Of a DNA stretch of 64,000 bases, positions 45,393-55,584 are shown in pieces. Source of the DNA: Siphonodentalium dalli (Eukaryota; Mollusca; Scaphopoda; Gadilida; Siphonodentaliidae); contig CP136066.1 of the NCBI GenBank assembly GCA_032622095.1, positions 174,095,164-174,159,163 on the forward strand. The letters are read 5' to 3'. Position numbers and translations under genes: made by a program. The notes beneath the pieces are model-generated. The model did not search any database. It had not been told where the DNA came from and saw nothing but the letters and a program-made list of their open reading frames with translations. Positions within the stretch are counted from its first letter, which is position 1. Each line of letters starts with the position of its first letter.

Positions 45393-45820
45393 CAGTCGAT
45401 GCATAATAAAATGGCACATCTAGGATCCTGTCCAGTCAATGCATAATAAAATGGCACATCTAGCATCCTATGTGTTCCAGTCAATGCATAATAAAATGGC
45501 ACACCTAGGATCCTGTGTGTTCCAGTCAATGCATAATACAATGGCACATCTAGGATCCTATGTGTTCCAGTCAATGCATAATAAAATGGCACATCTAGGA
45601 TCCTGTGTGTTGCAGTCAATGCATAATAAAATGGCACATCTAGGATCCTGTGTGTTCCAGTCAATGCATAATAAAATGGCACATCTAGGATCCTGTGTGT
45701 TCCAGTCAATGCATAATAAAATGGCACATCTAGGATCCTGTCCAGTCAATGCATAATAAAATGGCACATGTAGGATCCTGTCCAGTCAATGCACAATAAA
45801 ATGGCACATCTAGGATCCTG
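45393..45820 (+). repeat. 45-bp minisatellite, about 10 units
   Basis: Unit tgttccagtcaatgcataat-aaaatggcacatctaggatcctgtg; three units are 36 bp (tgtgttcca lost). Both lengths are multiples of 3, so long frames stay open on both strands (105 and 120 codons). No start context or homology supports a gene. Confidence 0.95.
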
Positions 45821-45941
45821 CGAACATTCAAGATTCAATTTGATGAGAAACACAAAAGGTTCGATTTGAAATGATAGCAGAGATTCGATAAATTTTCAAA
45901 CCATCATGTACATGTATCGGGAGACTCATGTGAGTGTCTAA

Positions 45942-46109
45942 TACAGTAGTGCTCTAAGTAAGCGACTTCTTAACCAGCAGAATTATGGGTAACTTTTCAG
46001 GAGAGAGCTTTCCGATGAATGGCAACAAGCCATATTTCCGACTAAATCCTGAAAAGTTACCCATAATTCTGCTGTGGTTAAGAAGTCGCTTACTTAGAGC
46101 ACTACTGTA
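45942..46109. mobile_element. TA-1 copy, left apex deleted
   Basis: TACAGTAGTGCTCTAAGTAA ... CACTACTGTA. The left arm jumps from ttttcagga to gagagctttccg; the variant ends match each other. Confidence 0.9.
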
Positions 46110-46349
46110 TGTATAAACGAAAAAGACCTTAAAACATTGATCTCGTTGTGTATGTATGTCCACATCATCTTCATTCTATATTTGTTTTCTGAACAAAAAA
46201 TAAATAAAATGAAAGTGTCAATGACACTGTAGCTAAACTTGGGTGGGGATAATTTCATGTGTTACAGTCAATGGAGTGATTAGGAATGTGGAAAGTTGAA
46301 ATGTCTAAGTAGTACTAGATTATTAACATGAAGAGATACATGTATATAT

Positions 46350-47110
46350 AAAGTAAAATACAAGATGGCCACTGGCAGCCACGTTTTCAAATGAAATTCC
46401 AAAATAAAAAGATTGCTCCCATCTAGTGGTCACCCCGAAGATGAATATGAAGTTCAGTGATGATCGGATGAGGGATGTGGTCTGTAGGGTGTGCCAAAAG
46501 ATTTAGTCATCCAAAGAGTATAATGTAAGATGGCTGCCGGCGGCAATGTTTTTTAACAAAATTTGGAAAAATTTGATGACTCCCATCTAGTGGTCATCCC
46601 AAAGATCCATATGAAGTTTAGTGATGATCGGACAAGGGTTGTCATCTGTTGGGTGTGCCAAAGGATTTAGTCATACAAAGAGTAAAATCCAAGATGGCCG
46701 CAAGCATCCATGTTTTTCAAATATGATGGCTTCCAACTAGTGGTCACCCAAAAGATTCATATGAAGTTTAGTGACGATTGGATGAGGGATGTGGTTTGTA
46801 GGGTATGCCAAAGGATTTAGTCATGCAAAGAATAAAATCCAAGATGGCAGCTGGCGGCCATGTTGTTAATCGAAAATTGTTCAAATTAGAAAGCTCCCAT
46901 CTGGAGATGATCCTAAACATGCCTCTACATTTTCAAAACAATTCTCCAATAAATGCAGGCTGTAGGGTGTGCAGATGGATTCAAATTTGAAATACAAGAT
47001 GACTGCTGGCGAACCATGTTTTTAAACAGAAGATCCATATGAAGTTTGGTCATGATCAGGTGAGAGATGTGAGCTGTAGGGTGTGCTAATGGAAACTGTT
47101 GACAGATGCA
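46350..47110 (+). repeat. Family-Q tandem repeat, five units
   Basis: Units of 150-165 bp: caagatggc-gc-ggcggcca, tgttttt..aaaat, ctcccatctagtggtcaccc, aagatccatatgaagtttag, tgatgatcggatgagggatg, gtgtgccaaaggatttagtc. Diverged, non-coding. Confidence 0.8.
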
Positions 47111-47335
47111 AGCAGGCGGATGGATGACAGATGCCAACCCATGGCAACAGCTCAAACTTGACTTGGTCAAGTTGAGCTAAAAATCCTATGATTTTTATTT
47201 ACAGCAAGCCCAACTTCCCAAATGAAGGTTGTTTGTTGAACTTATTGAATATTTCAATGAATAAATGGGAATAAATATAGTGTTTCTCTAACAAGCGGCT
47301 ACTTATATTTTATATTATCAGAACATCCCTGGAAT

Positions 47336-47893
47336 TAACCCTTTCTATACTAAATAGATTCTCCCATCAAATATAAAAGTATACATTGGAATGTTCTATT
47401 ATTAATCTGGAGGGATGTACAGCAAAAATTACCAGACGACAGACAGTTGAATAGAAAATAGAAGTGTAGAAGGACACATCTTCATTGGAGGGAAAAGTTC
47501 AGATAATAAGATCAACAGAAAGAATTTCAGAACAAAATTGATGGCTCCCATCTAGATGTCACCCTGAAGATCCATATGAAGTTTGGTGATGATTGGATGA
47601 GGTACATGTATGTCGTCTGTGCCAATCCTTTAAATTTGATAGCTCCCATCTAGAAATGATCATAAACATGCCTGTAAATATTCACAACATTTCTCTGATA
47701 AATGCAGGCTGCAGGATGTGACGATGGTTCAAATTTGAATCAGATAAATTCAAATAAGATATTAACTTATTATCTGAACATGAGGTAACTAGTCGTTAAC
47801 GAGTATTTAGTAAAGAAAAGATTAAAGAATAGACCAGTCCAGTGTACACTTTTGGAACAAAATGAAGAATCCATTCAGCAAATAAGGGGTTAA
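47336..47893. mobile_element. TT-5 element interrupted by a family-Q repeat
   Basis: Left half TTAACCCTTTCTATACTAAA to about 47510 and right half from about 47755 to the final ggggTTAA (47893). Between them lies about 230 bp of the 'aagatccatatgaagtttgg' repeat. Confidence 0.7.
47515..47730 (+). repeat. Family-Q unit inside TT-5
   Basis: aaaattgatggctcccatct, aagatccatatgaagtttgg, tgatgattggatgagg; splits the TT-5 element. Confidence 0.7.
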
Positions 47894-47910
47894 TTAAAAC
47901 AAATACAATG

Positions 47911-48028
47911 CTGCAAATAGTGTGTCATTTTCAGAATGAGGCCCCACTGTGTGAATTTAGTGATGCTATTCCCGCACAATGGGCTAGCATCACCAAATTC
48001 ACCCTCAGTGGACCTCATTCTGCTTAGA
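47911..48028. mobile_element. HP8 left-end fragment
   Basis: ctgcaaatagtgtgtcatt and one full but diverged hairpin ending ctgcttag. The hAT element at 48054 lies just beyond. Confidence 0.75.
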
Positions 48029-48053
48029 CTATTTACTACTGTTATATTGTTAT

Positions 48054-49160
48054 TAGAGATGGGCGGTTAACCGTGGAATCAGTTCGGTTTCGGTTGTCGG
48101 GAAAAACCGGAAATGACAACCGTGGTAAGTTGGAAAAACCCGTAGTTTCGGTTGTCACAACTTCCTGTAATCATGGCAGAACACGACGAACAAACGAGTC
48201 CTGTGTGGAAATATTTTTCAAAGAAAGATAAGAAATCTAAGTGTGCCGAAAGGAGAAAGGAGAAAGGAGTTCGCATGGTGAAATCGCGCGACGAATTAAT
48301 TACGTTGCTTCCGTGTACACCTATTTTCGCCGTAGTACTAGTAAACACAACACAAGTCAGTTTATTTCTCATGTTATTTTAATCATTAAGGCCGTACAAA
48401 TACTCTGAAAGGTGAATTTGATAACGAGGATACGATATCAAAAGGTATCAATGATTGTTACCCGCATTCCCTATCAGTTTTTATCACTGTTTGGATGTTA
48501 AATCGTCAAATATATTTGTGCACCGTTGATTAAAAATGTTATGCCGGAATCGGAGCCGGAATGAATTATACCGTTTGTCGGTAAACTGTTGAGAAATAGC
48601 ACTCATTCAGGTGACTTGTATTGGATGCATGTATACTGTATAGTGTGTACAATATTATGTTCCCTAAATATGGTAATAGGCATATAGCCAGATAATGTGA
48701 TTGAGAGATTCTAGTCATGTTTTATTTTCATTTTGTTGTTTATTTCAAATTTTATTTTTCAAATCATATATACACATATATCTAGTCACACACATTAGTT
48801 TTATGCCAATAAAAAGGATCATTATATTATTTCACACTTATGATCATATGATGCTGAATTGCAGTCATACATAATACACAGACTCACTTGCATTCTAGCA
48901 CTGCCACTCGACATGGACATTAACAATATACATGTAATAGTAACAATATGATACATAATTTAATATTATAAAAGGACATGTACCTCACAAGTTATGGTGA
49001 TACAATTGGTGTGTTTTCTTTGTAATATGATGAAGCATAATTAGATTTTGTTCACATTAGTAATTTTTATTAATAAAAACCGAAACCGAAACCGAGACTC
49101 AACTCTTTTTCCACAACCGAAACCGAAACCGAGGCAAATTTTCACAACCGCCCATCTCTA
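48054..49160 (+). mobile_element. hAT element, internally deleted, 1.1 kb
   Basis: Ends TAGAGATGGGCGGTT (48054) and its complement AACCGCCCATCTCTA (to 49160). A perfect 8-bp target duplication ATTGTTAT sits at 48046-48053 and 49161-49168. The subterminal ends are rich in repeats of the form CGGTTTCGGTT/AACCGAAACCG, likely transposase-binding sites. The 8-bp duplication and TAGRG-type end are diagnostic of the hAT superfamily. It retains only a BED-finger fragment and is non-autonomous. It inserted 26 bp beyond an HP8 fragment (47911-48028). Confidence 0.9.
48173..48382 (+). pseudogene. N-terminal BED zinc-finger remnant of a hAT transposase
   Basis: A 70-codon frame inside the hAT element at 48054-49160. 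After MAEHDEQTS it reads PVWKYFSKKDKKSKCAERR, close to the start of the BED zinc finger of hAT/ZBED transposases (S-x-VWKYF ... K-C-x-x-C). The second Cys of the expected CxxC is replaced by Arg and the following His/Cys ligands and RNase-H-like catalytic domain are absent, so this is a decayed remnant of a deleted autonomous element. Its position just inside the left terminal repeat fits the 5' end of a transposase gene. An alternative in-frame Met lies 7 codons upstream. Not expected to be functional. Confidence 0.6.
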
Positions 49161-49426
49161 ATTGTTATGTGGAATCCGACCTTATGTTATTGACTATTAT
49201 CAAGAATTATTATATGATCATAAACTTTCTTCCAAAGGTCCCATACTAAATCATTCGAAAAAGGAATTGATAAATCACGATATCTACTGGATCTTCTTAT
49301 AAATATGAATGATGGGTTAATAACAAGCTCATTCGATGTCATGAATAATTAAATTAAATTTGACTTGTTGAATCACATTGTTGTGCATTTGATGGTTAAT
49401 GTAAATATATACATGGGTCAGTCAGT

Positions 49427-49608
49427 TACAGTAATGCCCTAAGTAATCGACCCCTTAACCACAGCAGAATTATGGGTAACTTTTCAGGATTTAGTCGGAA
49501 ATATGGCTTTCCGATGAATGGCAACAAGCCATATTTCCGACTAAATTCTGAAAAGTTACCCATAATTCCGCTGTGGTTAAGGAGTTGATTACTTAGGGCA
49601 TTACTTTA
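49427..49608. mobile_element. TA-1 copy, left apex deleted
   Basis: TACAGTAATGCCC at the left; gggcattacttta at the right. The left arm jumps from aatatggc to tttccgatgaatgg. Confidence 0.88.
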
Positions 49609-50170
49609 TTTCAGGCCCAATGGACTTTATAACATTTGGTAGATCATATAACGAAACATGATATGAGCCTGCGGTCTCGGTGAAAATTAACTTCCTTAGG
49701 TTGATAAATCCAACGCCAACCTCGAAACAATGCAATAAATGTATAAAATTAAATATTATCAACAGATCATTTCTTTAAGTTTATGCAGAATTACACAGTG
49801 AACTAATTTCCCCATGACAAAAAAGCTGCTCCGTGATAGAGACATACCAGTGACTGAAGCAGGAAATTAGTCCATATGGATGATCCGGAGTATAAACCGA
49901 TAACCACGGAACACACAGACGCACTGAACAAACTTAATAAATCAACAGCTACCGGTCAGTGGCGCAACCAACAGGTGTATCAGACGTATCAAACAGCCTG
50001 AGCCACTGACACAGCAGTTACCACATCCAATCAATATACTGCGATCTGTAGAAGTTCGCGGCTTAAAAATGGGCAATAGCAATGTGTGGCGTGACATATT
50101 AAGCTGAACCCGATCACGGAGACCTAACATGGTTAAAAGCATGCATCAAACCAACTCTAAATGTCAGAAG

Positions 50171-50344
50171 AAGTTACTGCGAACCCATGTAATTATTCAA
50201 GCAGGATATTCCGATAGTGACAACATGTTGCCGTGGAGCTGTATCACGGGAATGTCACTCTGAGAAAATAGCTCCAGACAGAAAGAGGATTTGGTATTTG
50301 ATTTAAATGCTGGGGGGAGGTGTCTTGTTTAAAGCTCTGTTTTA
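50171..50344 (+). repeat. Direct repeat pair, left copy
   Basis: aagttactgcgaacccatgt ... ggatttggtatttgatttaa, about 90 percent similar to 51442-51607. A 1.27-kb spacing holds TT-5, TA-1 and the 28-bp array. Confidence 0.85.
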
Positions 50345-50571
50345 ATCATTTTCTCTACTAAATACTCATTGATGAGTAGTTATCACATGGGAAATGTTCA
50401 GTCATGTGTTGAACTTATTATCTGAACATTTCCCTACAATAATTAGGACTCCTTCTGTACTTTTATGTTGTCTCAGTTTGTCTGCTTAATTTTCCTGAAA
50501 ACCCCCTCAAAATGAATGAGACCATTCCAATATAACTGCGTGGGAAAAACCATTTTTATAGAAAGGGTTAA
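50342..50571. mobile_element. TT-5 element, inverted, complete ends
   Basis: TTAATCATTTTCTCTACTAA ... tatagaaagggTTAA with a central facing pair gttcagtcatgtg / ttatctgaac. Follows directly on the repeat at 50171-50344. Confidence 0.8.
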
Positions 50572-50595
50572 TATCAAGGTTTAGTTGCATATACA

Positions 50596-50746
50596 TGCAG
50601 TAATGCTCTTAAGTAATCGACTCTTTAACGACAGGAGAATTATGGGTAACTTTTCAGGATTTAGTCGGAAATATGGCTTGATGCCATTCATCGGAAAGCT
50701 CTCCCCGAGAGCTTTCAGATGAATGGCAACAAGCCATATTTCCGAC
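50596..50746. mobile_element. TA-1 copy cut by a 28-bp array
   Basis: Left arm and apex present; the right arm stops at catatttccgacta, where the array of atatgtcaaattacatgt units begins. Confidence 0.85.
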
Positions 50747-50750
50747 TAGA

Positions 50751-51162
50751 TATGTCAAATTATATATGTCAAATTACATGTCGAACCATAGATATGTCAA
50801 ATTACATGTAGGACCATAGATATGTCAAATTACATGTAGGACCATAGATATGTCAAATTACATGTCAAACCATAGATATGTCAAATTACATGTACATGTA
50901 GGACCATAGATATGTCAAATTACATGTCAAACCATAGATATGTCAAATTACATGTACATGTAGGACCATAGATATGTCAAATTACATGTACACTGTAGGA
51001 CCATAGATATGTCAAATTACATGTAGGACCATAGATATGTCAAATTACATGTAGGACCATAGATATGTCAAATTACATGTACACTGTAGGACCATAGATA
51101 TGTCAAATTACATGTAGGACCATAGATATGTCAAATTACATGTAGGACCATAGATATGTCAA
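50751..51162 (+). repeat. 28-bp minisatellite, about 14 units
   Basis: Unit gaccatagatatgtcaaatt-acatgtag, with variants carrying an extra acatgt or acactgt. It replaces the right arm of a TA-1 copy. Confidence 0.93.
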
Positions 51163-51187
51163 TTGCATTTACATCGACTTTATCCCA

Positions 51188-51352
51188 ATGAAAATGAATC
51201 TTTCTGCACCTGTATTATCTGTTCATCCTGGTTCATCTGCCTGTTTTCTGCTTATATTTCCTGAACATCCATCCAGATGAATAATAAATCATTCCAATGT
51301 ATACTTTAATAACTGAATGGGAGTATCCATTATTCAGTAAAGAAAGGAATAA
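51188..51352. mobile_element. TT-5 right half
   Basis: aatctttctgcacctgtatt ... ccattccaatgtatacttta ... agtaaagaaaggaataa. Lies just beyond the 28-bp array at 50751-51162. Confidence 0.7.
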
Positions 51353-51441
51353 ATGCCAGAGTTATATAATTTTTAATTTTTTTACACTGTGAAATTACTG
51401 AAATCTGGATAGAGAGACGTTGAAATAGACAAAGTCAAAAC

Positions 51442-51607
51442 AAGTTACTGCAAACCCATGTAATTACGATATTGCAGGATATTCCGATAATGACATCATG
51501 TTACCGCGGAGCTGTATCATGGGAATGTCACTCTGAGTAAAGCTCCAGACAGAAAGAGGATTTGGTATTTGATTTAAATGGGTGCGTCTTGTTTAAAGAT
51601 ATGTTTA
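51442..51607 (+). repeat. Direct repeat pair, right copy
   Basis: aagttactgcaaacccatgt ... gtcttgtttaaagatatg. Partner of 50171-50344. Confidence 0.85.
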
Positions 51608-53215
51608 AAGGGTCGTGGCGGTTTGCAATCTCAAATTTTACCTAGTAATTCCCCCCCATACTCTGCAATACCGAGGTCCAAAGTACATGTAGGTCAATTA
51701 TGGCAACTACATGATCTACATTTATATCAAATTTATAAGCCAGAATATTATAACTTTTTGTCTTCGGTAAATTTGGTTAATACTTGGGTTAAGAGAGTCC
51801 AATTTAAGTTTACAATAATAATGTGTCCTAGTATACAGATAAGCAACCTCACCACTGACCCATTAATATCAATTATATAGCAGAGCTGTCAAAATATCAC
51901 AGGAATTGTTTATGTTGAACACTGACCTCTCTATTAAACCAATAACAATTATAACTAGAATGCACTCACTGGAGCTGCCTATACTTGCGCCCATCACACA
52001 TTTGACATGTTTTGTTTTGTCTTACCAACACCACTTTGAACCACGGGTGTTGGCTCCTCGTTTGAGAGATCGATAAAAACAAATCTAGATATCAAATCTC
52101 AGTTCATTCATCGCTGAAATATTTGTGTTTACGGACAGACTATTTCAAGTTGATCTATTAAACTAATGATACGTAGGAGTTGTTTGACATATTTATAGAA
52201 CAATAGAGACATCGTTTACATGAAGAGTGTGAAGATGATTGATTGCCGATGATGCTAATATATATTATATACCAATTGGGTTAAATTACTAGTTTGACTA
52301 GAATGATGTCAAGCGTGTATGCCATAGCACTTCAGCGGCAAAAAACGTCAAAGTAAGTTACAAATACCGACACAAATAAATAAAAGACATGCGACCACGC
52401 GAACAGTGTGTCAATGTGAGCATGCCCTTATAGCGACTGATCTATACAGTCTTCGGGAACATATCATCAAAATGTCTATTGCATTGAAAATGAGAAAGGT
52501 TGTTTTCCCAGTTAATTAATAGGGCATTTAATAATCCGATTGTTTCAACATTCACATTTTTCAGTGCAATTGTTTCTCAATTGAACCACGCGCTCGACTG
52601 TTGGCCGGACATGATTTATATGTACCATGATCTTTTGAAAATGTTTTGAACTTCAAAGAAACTTTCGAGAAATATGTTCGCACCTCACTGTCTCTGCGAA
52701 AAAAAAACTATTCCGCGCGCATCTTTTAGACATGATCTAAACACATTTCCCGTGTTTCAAGTTACATAAAATAGGCTTCTAATGGGCAGTACTATTGCCC
52801 ACTTTTATTTTTCATGCAGTATATATATATTTATAATAATAGAACACGAAGTTGTTGGCAGTTAGAATGGTTTAGCCTGCCCGTGCAATACGGGTCTCTG
52901 CTGTCTGGACATCGACGCGAAAATGTCTGGTGTTTTGCGCGCCCATGTAGCTTGTGACGTCCTGATGTGCATCATGACGTCATTGCGTCTTGATCGGTTT
53001 CCAGAAAGAAATCATTCAATATTGTTCATTTATGAACGATTTATAACCAAAATAAAACCAGATAACAATGCAAATTAAGTATATATGTTGATATAAATTA
53101 CAATTGATGCAACCATTTCATATTATTCCGTGTGCATAGTTTACAGTATGTACTTCCGGTATGACGTAACATATTCACGGAAGGACAGACAACAGACAAA
53201 GATCCGCACCGAAAA
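51608..53215. other. Repeat-poor DNA with CRE-like sites
   Basis: The longest repeat-poor stretch in the right half. It contains TGACGTCA at 52975-52982 and TGACGTAA near 53163, and a GC-richer patch at 52875-52995. No exon recognised. A regulatory role is only a guess. Confidence 0.35.
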
Positions 53216-53252
53216 CATTACTTGCGTCCAGCATGGACTGGCGCAAGTAATG
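53216..53252. repeat. Short hairpin with CATTACTTGCG ends
   Basis: CATTACTTGCG-t-CCAG...CTGG-CGCAAGTAATG, a 15-bp stem with one bulged T. Single copy here; purpose unknown. Confidence 0.6.
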
Positions 53253-53459
53253 ATATCAGACCATCTGAAGATATAACTCTGCAGCACAGATGTCCAAGTC
53301 TACTGCTAATATCATGTGATGTTTATTGTTGAATCTTTATTTTAAATTAGATGCCATAGCCTTATGTATCAGATTATTTGCACATTGGCATAAGAGACAT
53401 CAGAAAATAATATAGCCTTATCAATAGCTAAGTAGTCCAAAGGCAATTGGTGAATTGGA

Positions 53460-53600
53460 TTTAATGTTGCTCCAAACAGATTTACCAGTACATAACACAA
53501 GATTTTGGACCGATTTAATCAAATTTGGTGTGGTGATTCGGGGTACCCTTGGCAGAGTTATAATGGTGTTAGTTTTCAATTTTTTTTAACTTATTTAAAA
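53460..53600 (-). repeat. Family-N2 repeat, inverted
   Basis: Reverse complement of the block at 16250-16385 (ggaccgatttaatcaaattt, ggtgtggtgattcggggtac). Confidence 0.65.
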
Positions 53601-53764
53601 AAATTAAAGGGACACATTGGAAATCTTTTTATCATAATCATCAATATCTAAATGAAAACAAATGACAATGTCAATGACATTTTTTTTTATTATTATTATA
53701 AAAGTTACAAATATTTTTTTTTTTAAATCAATTTTTTTCCCCAATTTTTTTCTCCTTTAAAATT

Positions 53765-54127
53765 AATCGGATCAAACCCATATTCGAACTCGATGTGAAA
53801 CTCACATACCAAATTTGGTTCCAATCAGATAAAAAATGTTTGAGTTATGGCAGAATGCGTGAATTCTAAGTTGAAAAAGGGCCATAACTCTGTAACAAAA
53901 TCTCGGATCAAACCCAAATTCGAACTCGATCTGTATTTTGGGCTGAGAAACCCATATACAAAATTTGGTTTCGATCGGATAGAAAATGTTTGAGTTATCG
54001 CATTACTTGTAAAGTGTCTGCAGACAGACAGACAGACGGACAGACAGACAGACGGATGAACGACGAGTGGTCAATCCGGGCAACGACACTATGTTTACCA
54101 TACTATGGTATGGGTAAACATAAAAAT
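53765..54127 (+). repeat. Family-N repeat with complete right module
   Basis: Two units, (GACA)n/(GACG)n run at 54022-54055, caatccgggcaacgac, then hairpin tgtttaccatactatggtat-gggtaaaca and AAAAA. Confidence 0.8.
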
Positions 54128-54418
54128 ATTTATTCAGCAAGAAACTGAATCTAAAATTTTTTTTAGTTTTAAATGTTTTTTTTTTAATTCAAATATTTAA
54201 ATGATCAAAATGCGTGCAAAGCACACAAATGGGCCGCCGCTGAATCAAGGCTATATCTAAGATCAAAATCACACACAGGGGCCACAGGCCCCTAATGCCC
54301 CTTTGTGCAGCAGCCACAGACCCCTCTGATGCTGAATAAAGGCTCACCAAGGCCTGTTTCAGCTAGTGAGTAATATTCCATTTCAATGTATACTTTTATA
54401 AATGAATGGGAGAATCCA

Positions 54419-54884
54419 TTAACCCTTTACCCAACAGAACGGCCCTGTGCCAATGCATTCTCTTATGTATGCGAGTCGACCATAGGTCGCCTCGCATATA
54501 TAAGAGAATGCATTGGCTTAACATATTAAAAATGATAAAATTGTCAAAGAATGTAGAAAAATATTATAAAAATTGTTAAAAAATGTAAGAAAAAATTATA
54601 AAATTGTTATAGAATGTAAGAAAAAATGGTAAAAAGTGTTAGAAGTTAAGTGTTTATTTTAGGCCAATGCATTCTCTTATATATGCGAGGCGACCTATGG
54701 TCGACTCGCATATATAAGAGAATGCATTGGCACAGGGCATAACTGTAACCATCACAATGTGGTCAATGAACCGGTTCCAATGATATCAATATTTGTATGG
54801 TGTTATTGAGACAGACCGAAGATATTTTAGGCTGTTGAAGCTTTATTTGGGCATTTTTGGCCGTTTTGCTGGGTAAAGGGTTAA
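54419..54884. mobile_element. TT-1 element inserted in a TT-5 fragment
   Basis: TTAACCCTTTACCCAACA...TGCTGGGTAAAGGGTTAA. The spacer between the hairpin cores is expanded by a repeated 'gaatgtaagaaaaaatta' motif. The left flank (54368-54418) is the end of a TT-5 element (tatacttttataaatgaatg), so TT-1 inserted into or beside it. Confidence 0.85.
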
Positions 54885-55413
54885 AAGCTTGCATTAAATG
54901 GTAATTTCAAAAGTCCCTTGTTAGGAAATTGTTAACGACATGATAAAGATTTGCTATATATATTAAAGATAAATTGTCTTGGTTGTAACAGTAGGCCTGG
55001 AAACGTGAATACATATACGTTGTAAACTTTGCCAGTTCTTAGCTAAACATCCATCCATTCTTCAAGCTATCATAGCCACAGGTTAATTAAATAAGACTGA
55101 AGTCAATATGGAAAAGATGCTATCGATCTGATGACGGATGATAACTTCATAACTGCCATGGAAACTGGTGCAGCCAGCTTTATCAATGGCCATATGGGGC
55201 CAGTAAATGGCCAACTTACTCAATTTACCAGTGTTTACAGATGAGTATTGGATAATGGATGTGAAATTCCACCACTAGACTGATCCATTAAATATATCTA
55301 ACATTATTTACACAAAGGATTAATGCTATCTGACAAGACCTATTACCATAAAATGGAAGCAATGAGCTGCAGAACAAAAATTTTGCTAGATGATGACGTA
55401 AATTAGAAACAAT
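54885..55413. other. Unassigned DNA
   Basis: No repeat or coding signal seen. Confidence 0.5.
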
Positions 55414-55584
55414 TACAGTAATGCTCTAAGTAATCGACTCCTTAACCACAGCAGAAATATGGGTAACTTTTCACACCGAGAGCTTTCCGATGAATGGCAA
55501 CAAGCCATATTTCCGACTAAATCCTGAAAAGTTACCCATAATTCTGCTGTGGTTAAGAAGTCGATTACTTAGAGCATTACTATA
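55414..55584. mobile_element. TA-1 copy with repeated flank
   Basis: TACAGTAATGCTC ... GAGCATTACTATA; left apex deleted (ttttcacaccgagagc). The next bases repeat the left flank (gatgatgacgtaaattagaa) and end again in attactgta at 55617. Confidence 0.88.

Noticed and set aside
45365-45767. 120- and 105-codon frames on opposite strands
   Set aside because: Explained by the 45/36-bp array; both strands open is the expected artefact.
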